NCBI RefSeq assembly: GCF_019956415.1
Contig: NZ_JAHBDK010000038.1
Span: 1-57,404, forward strand
Length of the DNA: 57,404 bases
DNA from: Pseudomonas sp. GL-B-19
GTDB lineage: Bacteria; Pseudomonadota; Gammaproteobacteria; Pseudomonadales; Pseudomonadaceae
Direction: 5' to 3'
Each line of letters begins with the position of its first letter. Within the stretch, counting starts at the first letter, position 1. Positions 1 to 8,561 of the stretch are shown here, in pieces. The notes under the pieces were generated by a model. That model searched no databases. It was not told where the DNA came from and worked only from the letters and a program-made list of their open reading frames with translations. A program made the translations under genes and the position numbers.

Positions 1-11
1 CTCTTCAGTTC
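1..11 (-). rRNA. 5' tip of 16S rRNA (gene continues outside window)
   Basis: Read on the minus strand, the first bases of the window give GAACTGAAGAG, the usual first nucleotides of Pseudomonas 16S rRNA, where TTTGATCATGGCTCAG would follow. The rest of the gene lies beyond the left edge. The call rests on this short match plus the typical rRNA leader directly upstream. Confidence 0.8.
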
Positions 12-345
12 AAACATCTTTGGGTTTTTAAGAAACCCTAAACTTGGCTCAGCAATCGTTGGTTACATCTTTGATTTCTCGCGGAGTAACTTGTGATGCT
101 GATAATCTTGTTGACTATCAGTCTGACCCCACAAGCACCCACACGAATTGCTTGATTCAGTTGTTAAAGAGCGGTTGGTTAAGATCTTTCGTCTCAACCG
201 AGGCGCGCATTCTACAGCACACTCCTCAAATTGCAACCTTAAAAGTTTATGATTTCATTAACAAAATCAACTACTTAAGCCAAGAGCAAAATCAAACTGC
301 TCGTTAGCGGGAGGCGAATAGTACAGCATTAAAATACGTGGTCAA
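12..345 (-). promoter_or_regulatory. rRNA operon leader with two promoters and boxA
   Basis: This is the untranslated leader of the rRNA operon, read on the minus strand. The upstream promoter has -35 TTGACC (340-345) and -10 TACTAT (318-323), 16 bp apart, followed by a GC-rich discriminator; A/T-rich sequence upstream (346-365) could act as an UP element. A second promoter has TTGCAA (231-236) and TAGAAT (209-214), again 16 bp apart with a GC-rich discriminator. A boxA-like antitermination sequence, CGCTCTTTAACAA, lies at 161-173. Tandem promoters plus boxA are the normal arrangement for rRNA operons. I do not see a protein-coding gene in 1-457. Confidence 0.8.
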
Positions 346-457
346 CCCCCGTCTAAAAATTCTTTTCCTTACCAAGACGCCTAATCTTGGATCACTAGAA
401 TGCATCCGATCCGCTGTATCGACCGAAGGCTGCAGACTTCACCAGCTTCTGACCCAA

Positions 458-1225
458 TTACTTCAGACTCCCCGCCAAAAACTGCTGCAAACGCTCGCTA
501 CGGGGCTGTTGCAGCACCGTGCCCGGAGCCCCCTGTTCCTCCACCTGGCCTTGGTGCAGAAACATAACGTGGTTCGATACCTGCCTGGCAAAAGCCATTT
601 CATGGGTAACGACCACCATAGTCCTGCCCTCTTCGGCAAGCTGCTGCATGACTTTGAGCACCTCGCCCACCAGTTCGGGATCCAGGGCGGAGGTCGGTTC
701 ATCGAACAACATCACCTGGGGCTCCATCGCCAGAGCGCGGGCGATTGCTACGCGCTGCTGCTGGCCGCCGGACAGGTGGACCGGATACTGGTCCTCGACC
801 TTTGCTGGCAGACCGACCTTCGCGAGGTAATGACGCGCCCGCTCCAATGCTTGCGGCCGAGCGATACCCAGCACACTCATCGGGCACTCGATGAGGTTTT
901 CCAGCACCGTCATGTGGCTCCACAGATTGAAATGCTGAAACACCATCGACAACTGGCTGCGCACGAGTTGCAACTGCCGGGGATCGAGCGCACACAAATC
1001 GCCCCTTGAGTTCTTGCGGGTCAGCAGCTCCTGCGAATTGACGATGATCCGCCCCGCCGAAGGCTGTTCCAGATGATTGATACAACGCAAAAAAGTACTT
1101 TTCCCGGACCCGGAGGAGCCGATGATGCTGATCACATCACCCACCCTGGCCTTGAGCGAAACACCCTTCAGAACTTCATGGTTGCCGTAGTTTTTATGGA
1201 CATCTTCAACGATCAATTTATACAT
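458..1225 (-). CDS. polar amino-acid ABC transporter, ATP-binding protein (HisP/AotP type)
   Basis: This 255-residue protein is the ATPase of an amino-acid importer of the His/Arg/ornithine class. The Walker A motif GSSGSGKST lies at residues 36-44, the signature is LSGGQQQRVAIARAL, and the Walker B motif with the switch is VMLFDEPTSALDP. Length and sequence fit HisP/AotP/ArtP. It is the last gene of a minus-strand operon, 19 bp after the second permease, so the two permeases and the binding protein are its partners at the inner membrane. The substrate cannot be read from the ATPase itself; the adjacent amidohydrolase suggests an amino acid released from an N-acyl or peptide-like compound (inference). 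Confidence 0.93.
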   Translation of the reverse strand: MYKLIVEDVHKNYGNHEVLKGVSLKARVGDVISIIGSSGSGKSTFLRCINHLEQPSAGRIIVNSQELLTRKNSRGDLCALDPRQLQLVRSQLSMVFQHFNLWSHMTVLENLIECPMSVLGIARPQALERARHYLAKVGLPAKVEDQYPVHLSGGQQQRVAIARALAMEPQVMLFDEPTSALDPELVGEVLKVMQQLAEEGRTMVVVTHEMAFARQVSNHVMFLHQGQVEEQGAPGTVLQQPRSERLQQFLAGSLK

Positions 1226-1244
1226 GCGAGCAAGTCCGATGGGG

Positions 1245-1958
1245 TCAGTGCGTACGGGGATTGAGGTAGGCCAGCCAACGCAGTTCGCCGCGCCGAAACA
1301 GCCAGATCAGGAAAAACGCGCTGGCGGCATACAGCACTCCGGCAATGCCGAACGCGGTGAACGAGGCGTAGGTCGCCGAGTTGACGTCCCGGGCAATCTT
1401 CAGCAAATCGGGCACCGTGGCGGTAAACGCCACCGATGTGGAATGCAGCATCAGAATCACTTCATTGCTGAAGAATGGCAGGGCCCGGCGCAACGCTGAC
1501 GGCAGGACGATTCGGCGATAGAGGGTGAATCGACTCATCCCATAGGCGCGGGCGGCCTCGATTTCGCCGTAGGGCGTCGCCCTGATCGAGCCAGCAAAAA
1601 TCTCGGTCATGTAGGCACAGGTATTGAGCCCGAACGCCAACACCGTGCAGTTGAAGCCGTCGCGGAAAAACGCGTTGAGAAAGTCCTGGGACCGAACCAC
1701 GTGCAGGCTGTACACCCCGGTGTAGAAGAACAGCAGCTGGATGTACAACGGGGTGCCGCGAAAAACATAGGTGTAACACCAGACCGGCAAGCGCAGCAGC
1801 GGATTACGGCTGACTCGGGCAATCGACAACGGCACCGCGAGCAAGAAACCACTCACCACCGCCAGAATCAGCAGCCACAAGGTCACCGCCAACCCGGAAA
1901 AGTGTGGCCCGTCACTCCACAGGTAAGCCTGCCAGTAGTCTTCGAAAATACCGGTCAT
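1245..1958 (-). CDS. amino-acid ABC transporter permease (HisM type)
   Basis: This 237-residue inner-membrane permease of the HisM/GltK class is one half of the transport channel. The cytoplasmic EAA loop that docks on the ATPase is visible as EIEAARAYGMSRF, followed by LPSALRRALP, within a binding-protein-dependent transport domain of several hydrophobic segments. Its ATG overlaps the stop of the upstream permease by 4 bp (ATGA at 1955-1958), indicating translational coupling. The two permeases probably form a heterodimer. Family assignment is firm and substrate is not. Confidence 0.92.
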   Translation of the reverse strand: MTGIFEDYWQAYLWSDGPHFSGLAVTLWLLILAVVSGFLLAVPLSIARVSRNPLLRLPVWCYTYVFRGTPLYIQLLFFYTGVYSLHVVRSQDFLNAFFRDGFNCTVLAFGLNTCAYMTEIFAGSIRATPYGEIEAARAYGMSRFTLYRRIVLPSALRRALPFFSNEVILMLHSTSVAFTATVPDLLKIARDVNSATYASFTAFGIAGVLYAASAFFLIWLFRRGELRWLAYLNPRTH

Positions 1959-2644
1959 AGAGAAGCCTTCCTGACACCCACCGAGTAACGGTGCTCAAGC
2001 CACCTCAACACCCCGTTGGACACCGTGGTAATGGCCAGGTAGATCAGGCCACCCACCAGCGTGAAATAAAAGAACTGCATCGAGCCCTTGCCCGCGTCCT
2101 GGGTGGCCTTGACCACATCGGTCAGGCCGATGATCGAGACCAATGCCGTGGACTTGATCAAGACCTGCCAGTTGTTGCCAATGCCCGGCAACGCATGACG
2201 CAGCATTTGCGGGAACAGCACCTTGCGAAAGGTCTGCCCGCGAGTCATACCGTAAGCCCGCGCCGCTTCAAGCTGACCAGCCGGAACGGCCTGGAAGGCA
2301 CCACGAAATGTCTCGGTGAAGTAAGCCCCGTAAATGAAGGCCAGGGTCACAACACCGGCCAGAAACGGGTCAATGTCAATCTGACTGACACCCAGCCAAT
2401 CGGTCATCCGGTTGAGCAGCATCTGCAGACTGAAGAACAGCAGCAACATGATCACCAGGTCAGGCATGCTGCGGATCACCGTCGTGTAACCGGTGGCCAG
2501 CGACCGCAACAAACGGTTGGAGGACAACTTGGAACTCGCGCCGAGCAGTCCTGCCAGAACGGCGATCAACAACGACCACAGTGCCAGTTTGATTGTGGCC
2601 AGGGTGCCCAGCAGGATTTGCGGGCCAAAGCCTTCCAGAAGCAT
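1955..2644 (-). CDS. amino-acid ABC transporter permease (HisQ type)
   Basis: This 229-residue inner-membrane permease of the HisQ class is the partner of the next gene. It starts MLLEGFGPQILLGTLATIKL, with the first transmembrane segment directly after, and carries the EAA loop QLEAARAYGMTRGQTF followed by FPQMLRHALPG. The start at 2644 is preceded by GGAGAG, a good ribosome-binding site. The 93-bp gap to the binding-protein gene upstream has no obvious terminator with a T-run, so read-through within one operon is likely. Confidence 0.92.
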   Translation of the reverse strand: MLLEGFGPQILLGTLATIKLALWSLLIAVLAGLLGASSKLSSNRLLRSLATGYTTVIRSMPDLVIMLLLFFSLQMLLNRMTDWLGVSQIDIDPFLAGVVTLAFIYGAYFTETFRGAFQAVPAGQLEAARAYGMTRGQTFRKVLFPQMLRHALPGIGNNWQVLIKSTALVSIIGLTDVVKATQDAGKGSMQFFYFTLVGGLIYLAITTVSNGVLRWLEHRYSVGVRKASL

Positions 2645-2737
2645 TTCACTCTCCTTGTTCTTATTAGGTTGAGGTGAAGGGGATGCTGAAGCAGAGCAGC
2701 CTGGTCGACCGCCCTGTACAAGGTCGCGAGGGGGGCG

Positions 2738-3526
2738 TTACTTAGCGCCGTAGACGTCGAAATCGAAATATTTATTGTTGATCCGTGCATACGTGCCGTT
2801 GGCCAGAATGGTCGCCAGCGCCTTGTTCAAATCCTCGCGCAACTCGACATCGCTCTTGCGCAAGCCGATGCCGTCACCGACGCCGAAAAATCCTGGATCA
2901 TCCAGAGTCGCGCCGGCAAACTCATAATCCTTGCCTGCCGCCGTGCCGAGGAAGCCGTGACTGGCCTGAATGGCGCCCTGCAGCGAGGCATCGAGTCGCC
3001 CCACCACCAGATCGGCGTACACCTGGTCCTGATTCTGATAGGACAGAACGTCCACACCTTTCGAACCCCAGACGGCTTTGGCATACGCTTCCTGGGTCGA
3101 GCCCTGCTCTACGCCAATGCGTTTGCCCTCGAGCGATTCGAGGGTTGGCACCAGGCCCGATCCACGCTTGACCACCAGCCGTGCCGGCGCATTGGAGACC
3201 TTGTTGGTAAACGCAATCTGCTCCAGACGCTTGGGCGTCACGGTCATCGACGACGCCACCGCATCGAACTTGCGCGCCAGCAGCGCCGGGATCATCCCGT
3301 CCCAGCTGCTTTCAACCCAAATGCAACGGGCTTTGAGCTCGGCACAAAGCGCTTCGGCGATGTCGACTCCAAAGCCGGTCAGGGTGCCGTCCTGGTTTTT
3401 GTATTCCAGGGGCGGGTACGTGGGGTCGACTCCCAGCTTCAAGACTTTGCCAGACCAGTCGGCCGCGCCGGCCAGGCTGGATGCCGTCAGGCAAAGCAGT
3501 GAAACAGCCGCAATCATCTTGTTCAT
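2738..3526 (-). CDS. amino-acid ABC transporter, periplasmic substrate-binding protein
   Basis: This 262-residue periplasmic solute-binding protein of family 3 (HisJ/ArgT/AotJ-like) begins MNKMIAAVSLLCLTASSLAG, a Sec signal peptide probably cut near ASSLAGAA|DW. The mature part has LKLGVDPTYPPLEY and DVEL...LNKALATI, typical of the class. The start at 3526 was chosen because GAGGAAGA lies 6 bp upstream and because it places the signal peptide at the N-terminus; a longer reading frame upstream would bury it. It lies between the amidohydrolase and the permeases and delivers substrate to them. Confidence 0.93.
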   Translation of the reverse strand: MNKMIAAVSLLCLTASSLAGAADWSGKVLKLGVDPTYPPLEYKNQDGTLTGFGVDIAEALCAELKARCIWVESSWDGMIPALLARKFDAVASSMTVTPKRLEQIAFTNKVSNAPARLVVKRGSGLVPTLESLEGKRIGVEQGSTQEAYAKAVWGSKGVDVLSYQNQDQVYADLVVGRLDASLQGAIQASHGFLGTAAGKDYEFAGATLDDPGFFGVGDGIGLRKSDVELREDLNKALATILANGTYARINNKYFDFDVYGAK

Positions 3527-3591
3527 TTTTATTCTTCCTCTCCAGACCGCAGACGTTTTTTGTACAGACTGACGCTCGACAATACGGCGTC

Positions 3592-4761
3592 TCAACTCAG
3601 ATAACCCTCGACCAACTTGACCCAGTAGCTCGCCCCGATCGGCAGGCAAGCGTCATTGAAGTCGTACCCGGGGTTGTGCAGCAGACAGCCACTCTCGCCG
3701 TCACCATTGCCGATCACCAAGTAACTGCCGGGGCATTTTTCCAGGATGAAGGCGAAGTCTTCACTCGCAGTAAAGGGCCGCAGGTTGTCGATCAATTGCC
3801 CTTCGCCCAGCCAGTCCCGTGCGACCTCTCGGGCAAACGCGGTGGACTCGGGATGGTTGATCAACACAGGATGACAACGCTGATAATCGATTTCGGCTCG
3901 AGCACCGAAACTGGCGGCCTGACCGTTGACCAACTCGGTGATTCTGACTTCGAGCAACTGGCGAATCTCGGGGGTCAATGCGCGCACGCTCAGGCTCATC
4001 TGTGCGCTGGACGGGATGACATTCGAGGCACTTCCAGCATGAATGGAGCCCACCGTGATTATCGCCACGTCCTGCGGGTTGACGTTGCGCGAGACGATGC
4101 TTTGCAGTGCGATCACGATCGACGAGCAGACCAGCACCGGATCCACCGCTTTGTGTGGCACCGCGCCATGGCCGCCGTTACCGATGATGTTGATCGTCAC
4201 CGTGTCGGCAGACGCCATGAACGGTCCGCTGTAAAACCCCAGGTGCCCGGTGGGGTAGCCCGGCACGTTATGCATGGCGAAGATCGCGTCACAGGGGAAC
4301 CGTTCGAGCAGGCCTTCTTCCAGCATTTTCCTGGCGCCGCCCAGTCCTTCTTCGGCCGGTTGGAAAATCAGTTGCAACGTACCGTTGAACGCCCGGGTCT
4401 GCGCCAGGTGCCTGGCGGCCGTCAACAGGGTGGCCGTATGACCGTCATGGCCGCAGGCATGCATGACTCCGTCGATCCGGCTGGCGTAGGGTAAACCGGT
4501 GGTCTCCTGAATCGGCAGTGCATCCATGTCGGCGCGCAGGCCGATGGACCGGCCCTCGCCATTTTTCAGGGTACCGACGACGCCAGTCTTGCCGATGCCA
4601 GTGCTGACCTGGTAACCCCAGCGGGTCAAACACTCTGCAACCCGCTCACTGGTGGCGAACTCTTCAAAACCCAGTTCGGGATGCGCGTGAAAGCTGTGAC
4701 GCAACGCGATCATTTCATCTTGCATCGCTGCAATACCAGGCAGGACATGGCCGGCATTCAT
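3592..4761 (-). CDS. M20-family amidohydrolase (hippurate hydrolase / N-acyl-amino-acid deacylase type)
   Basis: This 389-residue cytoplasmic metallo-amidohydrolase of peptidase family M20 probably cleaves an N-acyl amino acid or similar amide. Metal-binding motifs are present: LRADMDALP (75-83), HACGHDGH (101-108, with C103 and H105), FQPAEE (133-138) and a His in AMHN (about 164). No signal peptide is seen. It is the first gene of the operon, 65 bp before the binding protein, so hydrolysis of a substrate is genetically tied to amino-acid uptake. The ATG at 4761 has GGGGAAC just upstream. The exact acyl group and amino acid are unknown. Regulation is probably by the divergent LysR protein. 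Confidence 0.9.
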   Translation of the reverse strand: MNAGHVLPGIAAMQDEMIALRHSFHAHPELGFEEFATSERVAECLTRWGYQVSTGIGKTGVVGTLKNGEGRSIGLRADMDALPIQETTGLPYASRIDGVMHACGHDGHTATLLTAARHLAQTRAFNGTLQLIFQPAEEGLGGARKMLEEGLLERFPCDAIFAMHNVPGYPTGHLGFYSGPFMASADTVTINIIGNGGHGAVPHKAVDPVLVCSSIVIALQSIVSRNVNPQDVAIITVGSIHAGSASNVIPSSAQMSLSVRALTPEIRQLLEVRITELVNGQAASFGARAEIDYQRCHPVLINHPESTAFAREVARDWLGEGQLIDNLRPFTASEDFAFILEKCPGSYLVIGNGDGESGCLLHNPGYDFNDACLPIGASYWVKLVEGYLS

Positions 4762-4850
4762 TGTTGTTCCCCTTCGACAAAAGCTGAGCGGTTGATGGGG
4801 TGGATCTTAGGGAACAAGCTCTGGGCTGGGGAGATGCAGTTTGGTTATGA

Positions 4851-4869
4851 TGACAACCATTAGTTGTCA
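4851..4869. promoter_or_regulatory. perfect 7-bp dyad, probable LysR operator
   Basis: TGACAAC and GTTGTCA form an exact inverted repeat separated by 5 bp, ending 13 bp before the LysR start codon and about 90 bp upstream of the divergent amidohydrolase operon. Position and symmetry fit an autoregulatory binding site of the LysR protein. Binding is inferred. Confidence 0.6.
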
Positions 4870-4882
4870 CCAGGGTGAGCAG

Positions 4883-5836
4883 ATGAAACTGCATCAATTA
4901 CAAGCGCTGATTGCCAGCGCCGAAACCGGCAGCATTCGCGCGGCAGCTCGTTCACTGGAGATTTCCCAGGCCGCCGTGACCAAAGCGCTGCGCGAGCTGG
5001 AAACCAGCCAACAGCTACCGCTGTTCACCCGAACCGCCAGCGGCCTGAACTTCACCGAATACGGAAAGGTGCTGCTAACCCACGCCCGGCTGGTGATCAA
5101 GCAACTGGAGCACGCACAGACCGAGCTCGATCACATGCGTGGCAAGGCTCAGGGCCGACTCTGTGTCGGGATCACGCCGTGGATCGCCCTGACTTTCTTG
5201 CCCGAGGTAGTCCTGGCGTTTCGCGAGCGCATGCCGCAAATCCGCCTGGAGCTGTTCGAAAGCCTGATGGCCGTGGCCCAGCCGCTGTTGCGCGATGGCA
5301 GCATGGACTTTGCAATCGGCCAGCTTCACCCGGCGCAATCAACCCAAGAGTTCGCCTGCGAAACACTACTCGATTACCAGACGTCGGTGCTGGTCCGTCA
5401 GGGCCATCCCCGACAAGATGCTCGATCGATCCATGAGCTGCTGGAGGAAAACTGGACGCTGAACTATGCACCGGATGGGCACGATGGACTCATGCAGGAG
5501 TTGTTCTGGCAACATAACGCGCAGATCAATGAAAACCGCATCGTTCGTGCCCACTCACTGGCGATTTTGCAGATGATGGTCGAACGGGCCGACATGTGCA
5601 CTTGGGGGCCGTCCATCGTCAGTATTGCCCCTCCCTTCCTCGGTCGGGTGGTTTCCTTGGGGCTGGCTGAACAGTTCGAACCGCGACAGTTGAGCATCGT
5701 GACACGCCGCAATGGTGCACTCAGCAATCCGGCATTGTGCTTCACCGACTGCCTGTTGCAGGTCATTCGGCGCCACGCGCGCTCGGCCAAAAAAGAAGAT
5801 CGTCAGTTATTCGAAACGTTGCGTCTGATGTTGTGA
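4883..5836 (+). CDS. LysR-family transcriptional regulator
   Basis: This 317-residue regulator has an N-terminal winged helix-turn-helix (about residues 1-60; GSIRAAARSLEISQAAVTKA is the recognition region) and a C-terminal periplasmic-binding-like effector domain beginning around GRLCVGITPWIAL. The start at 4883 (MKLHQLQALI) gives the standard LysR N-terminus; an earlier ATG at 4841 would add 14 unrelated residues. It is transcribed away from the amidohydrolase/ABC operon, with a perfect dyad between them, so it is the likely regulator of that operon and of itself. The inducer is not deducible. Confidence 0.93.
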   Translation: MKLHQLQALIASAETGSIRAAARSLEISQAAVTKALRELETSQQLPLFTRTASGLNFTEYGKVLLTHARLVIKQLEHAQTELDHMRGKAQGRLCVGITPWIALTFLPEVVLAFRERMPQIRLELFESLMAVAQPLLRDGSMDFAIGQLHPAQSTQEFACETLLDYQTSVLVRQGHPRQDARSIHELLEENWTLNYAPDGHDGLMQELFWQHNAQINENRIVRAHSLAILQMMVERADMCTWGPSIVSIAPPFLGRVVSLGLAEQFEPRQLSIVTRRNGALSNPALCFTDCLLQVIRRHARSAKKEDRQLFETLRLML

Positions 5837-6044
5837 AACATCATCGAGTCGCGTCCCCACGCATGTGCCCAATAGGTTCTCGAATACCCGTAGCAGTTGC
5901 GTTTCTGAGGAAAAAAATCAGCCTCAAGCGGAAAAACAAACCAGGAAAAAAAGAAATTCAACCACTAACTCCTTGATTCGCTTTATCCTCGACCCAAATC
6001 CCAATGCAAAGCCATGCCTGCATATGGCCGTCGACTGCTCCCCC

Positions 6045-7175
6045 ATGCGCAAACTTCTGTACCTGACCTTTTCCATGGCGATCATTGCCGCCCTGACAAC
6101 CTACGCCATGTGGGCCGCGGATCGTCCCGTGGGCCATTACCTGTCGGACCTGCGCATCAACCTGGCCATCGATCAAGGCACACCCGCTGATCGCGGCAAT
6201 CTACTGGGCATCCAGCCCGAGCTGTTCCCGACCGACTATCAAAGCCCCGAGCGCTTGCATCGCAAACTCGCGGCCTATTTGCAGAAGGCCCAGGACCAGG
6301 GCCTGCTGAATGACAAGACCATCGTCGTGTTGCCGGAACATATCGGCACTTGGCTGATGGTCAGCGGCGAGAAAGACGAGCTGTACCAGGCCACGACGAT
6401 CAGGGAAGCCATGAACTGGCTGGCAGCGAGCAATCCTTTGCAATTCGTTCGCGCGCTGATCAGCGCCGAGGGCGGCAGCCGCCTCGACGATGCCCATTTG
6501 CGGATGAAAGCCAAGGGCATGGCCAAGAATTACCAGGCACTGTTCGGCGGGCTGGCGAAGGAATTTCACGTGACGCTGGTGGCGGGCACCATCGTATTGC
6601 CGGAGCCCAGTGTCATCGACGGCAGGCTGAAAATCGGGCGCGGCGCGCTGTACAACAGCAGTGTGATCTTTGGTCGCGATGGCCTGCCGATTGGCCAGCC
6701 TCAACGCCAGATGCACCCGGTGTTCGAGGAGCAAGACGCCTTCAAAGCCAATGACCAACAGGCACTCAACGTCATCGATACGCCAGCCGGACGCTTGGGC
6801 GTGTTGATCGGCAGCGACAGTTGGTACCCGGAGAATTACCGCAAGCTCGACGATCAGGGTGTGCAACTGGTGGCGGTTCCGGCGTTCGTCGTCGGCCGCG
6901 ATACCTGGGATAAACCGTGGCGAGGTTACCGGGGATTGCCGACACCCAAATCCGTCAGCCTCAAACCCGGCGAATTGAGTGAAGGCCAGGCCTGGCATCG
7001 CCTGACCTTGACTGCGCAACCGCCGAGCAGCCAGGCCATCGCCGGGATGAGCGTGTTCCTGCGCGGCCAGTTCTGGGATCAAGGCAGCGCCGGGCAAAGT
7101 TTTCTCAGCAATAACGGTCAACAGTTCGCCGACGGCAACGCCCGTGGCGCGCGGTTGCTGAACCTCTGGCTGTAA
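6045..7175 (+). CDS. exported nitrilase-superfamily protein lacking catalytic Cys and Lys
   Basis: This protein of about 376 residues has a carbon-nitrogen hydrolase (nitrilase) fold. It begins MRKLLYLTFSMAIIAALTTY, a signal peptide or membrane anchor, so the domain is probably periplasmic. The family's Glu is kept in VVLPEH (E98). At the usual Lys site the sequence reads QRQMHP (Q222), and at the usual Cys site (normally like LICYD..PE) it reads LIGSDSWYPE, with Gly256-Ser257. Hydrolysis by the standard mechanism is therefore doubtful; it may bind a ligand or use Ser. The start is uncertain: ATGs at 6024 and 6045 lack good ribosome sites, and a TTG at 5973 follows GGAAAAAAAG. The AraC gene 3 bp downstream suggests one operon. 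Confidence 0.75.
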   Translation: MRKLLYLTFSMAIIAALTTYAMWAADRPVGHYLSDLRINLAIDQGTPADRGNLLGIQPELFPTDYQSPERLHRKLAAYLQKAQDQGLLNDKTIVVLPEHIGTWLMVSGEKDELYQATTIREAMNWLAASNPLQFVRALISAEGGSRLDDAHLRMKAKGMAKNYQALFGGLAKEFHVTLVAGTIVLPEPSVIDGRLKIGRGALYNSSVIFGRDGLPIGQPQRQMHPVFEEQDAFKANDQQALNVIDTPAGRLGVLIGSDSWYPENYRKLDDQGVQLVAVPAFVVGRDTWDKPWRGYRGLPTPKSVSLKPGELSEGQAWHRLTLTAQPPSSQAIAGMSVFLRGQFWDQGSAGQSFLSNNGQQFADGNARGARLLNLWL

Positions 7176-7178
7176 CCC

Positions 7179-8219
7179 ATGAAACCGGTGCCGATGCGCC
7201 TCGGGGATTTGTCCGTGGGTTTCGTCCATAGCCTGGCCGATGCGGTGCACAGCCACGGCGTAGACCCTCAACCGTTGCTCGACCAATACGGCCTGGATGC
7301 GGCCCGGTTAGCAGAGCCCGGTGCCCGGCTGTCGATCCCGCGCTACATGCGCTTAGGCCATGGGGCGATTCAACTGACGGATGACCCGGCACTGGGTTTG
7401 CGCATGGGCCAGCTCAGTCGTCTGAGCCAAGCCGGCCTCGCCGGTGTCACGGCCGCCCAGGCGCCGACGGTTCGAGAAGCTGCGCGTTGCCTGATTCGCT
7501 TCGAAGCCTTGTACGGCTCCAACTATCGCGGGCAGTCGAGTTTTCATGAGGACGCTCAGGGCGCGTGGCTGCGCTTCTACTCCATCAGCCCGTACAACGC
7601 CTATAACCGCTTTGTGGTGGACTCGATCATCGCCGGATGGTTGCAGCAATTGTCCAGCCTAAGCGCTGCCCCGCTGCGCGCTGAGCGCATCGAGATTGAA
7701 TTCGAGGTGCCGGATTACCGCGAAGCGTATGCCCTGCTGGGCGATTGCCCGATCCAGTTTGGCGCCGAGCACAACCAACTGCGTCTGAGCCTGACCAGCC
7801 TCGCCCAACGCAACCCGGTGCACTGCCCGAGTACCTGGAGGCATTTGCTGCAACTCTGCGAACGGGAACTGGAGCAACTGACACGCACTCGTAGTCTGCG
7901 TGAACGCATCACTCAGTTACTGGGGCCATTACTCAATGGTGGCCGGGAACCCGACCTTGAGGAAGTGGCGGCACGCCTGAAGCTGCCCACCTGGACCTTG
8001 CGTCGCAAACTCGTCGAAGAAGGCACGCAATTTCGCGCGATTCTCAACGACACACGTCGCGACCTGGCCATGACGTACATCCGCGATACCGAACTGGCGT
8101 TCGGAGAAATCGCCTACCTGCTGGGTTTCGCCTCAGCTGAAGCCTTCCAACGGGCCTTCAAACGCTGGAATGGCCAGACACCCGGCGAGTTTCGCCGCAG
8201 TCATCGCCAATCCGCTTGA
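7179..8219 (+). CDS. AraC-family transcriptional regulator (OruR/ArgR-like architecture)
   Basis: This 346-residue regulator has the N-terminal ~190-residue arabinose-binding-like domain seen in OruR-type proteins (LSIPRYMRLGHGAIQLTDDP, LGLRMGQL) and a C-terminal double helix-turn-helix (about 250-345: LEEVAARLKLPTWTLRRKL and GEIAYLLGFASAEAFQRAF, ending RWNGQTPGEFRR). It starts 3 bp after the stop of the nitrilase-like gene and must be co-transcribed and probably translationally coupled with it. That context suggests the two respond to the same small molecule. Target genes are not evident in the window. Confidence 0.92.
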   Translation: MKPVPMRLGDLSVGFVHSLADAVHSHGVDPQPLLDQYGLDAARLAEPGARLSIPRYMRLGHGAIQLTDDPALGLRMGQLSRLSQAGLAGVTAAQAPTVREAARCLIRFEALYGSNYRGQSSFHEDAQGAWLRFYSISPYNAYNRFVVDSIIAGWLQQLSSLSAAPLRAERIEIEFEVPDYREAYALLGDCPIQFGAEHNQLRLSLTSLAQRNPVHCPSTWRHLLQLCERELEQLTRTRSLRERITQLLGPLLNGGREPDLEEVAARLKLPTWTLRRKLVEEGTQFRAILNDTRRDLAMTYIRDTELAFGEIAYLLGFASAEAFQRAFKRWNGQTPGEFRRSHRQSA

Positions 8220-8222
8220 CGC

Positions 8223-8309
8223 TTACAGCTCGGTAGCGTCTTCGGCGGGTTCCAGCGGGTCCAGTTCAAATGCCTGATACTCGAGCAGCTCTTCTTGATA
8301 ATCGTCCAT
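8223..8309 (-). CDS. 28-residue acidic microprotein
   Basis: This is a very short gene with a clear Shine-Dalgarno (GGGGGA, 7-8 bp before the ATG at 8309). Its product begins MDDYQEELLEYQAFELDPLE and ends EDATEL. It has 11 acidic and no basic residues, two Tyr and several Leu, so it could form a short amphipathic helix. No signal or membrane segment is visible. It sits tail-to-tail with the AraC gene, ending 3 bp from its stop. I believe similar microproteins occur in other pseudomonads, but I cannot name a function. Good start context and lack of any alternative gene support it. Confidence 0.6.
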   Translation of the reverse strand: MDDYQEELLEYQAFELDPLEPAEDATEL

Positions 8310-8561
8310 TTTTGAATCCCCCAGCGCTCGTTTAAAAATGCCTGAATAAATGACCAACGCCCCGAGCATAAAGTGCCCCTGTGAAAGAAAAATGACACAG
8401 GCGCACCGCTCAACGGCTACTTAGTAAAACGTAGCAGGCGGTCAGGAATTTATCACCGGGTTTTTTCGATAGAGGCTGTAGGACTACGGCCTGGCTGATG
8501 CAGATCAACGTAAAGCGCCTACGGGATCGGTGTCGTTTGACCCGACCCCGACGGGAATCGA

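Noticed and set aside
44..307. 87-codon open frame in the rRNA leader
   Set aside because: Overlaps boxA and both promoters of the rRNA operon and has no ribosome site.
338..1009. 223-codon plus-strand frame opposite the ABC ATPase
   Set aside because: The minus-strand ATPase has Walker motifs; the plus frame has none.
5973..7175. TTG start for the nitrilase-like gene
   Set aside because: It has a better ribosome site but would put ~24 polar residues before the signal peptide; kept as an alternative only.
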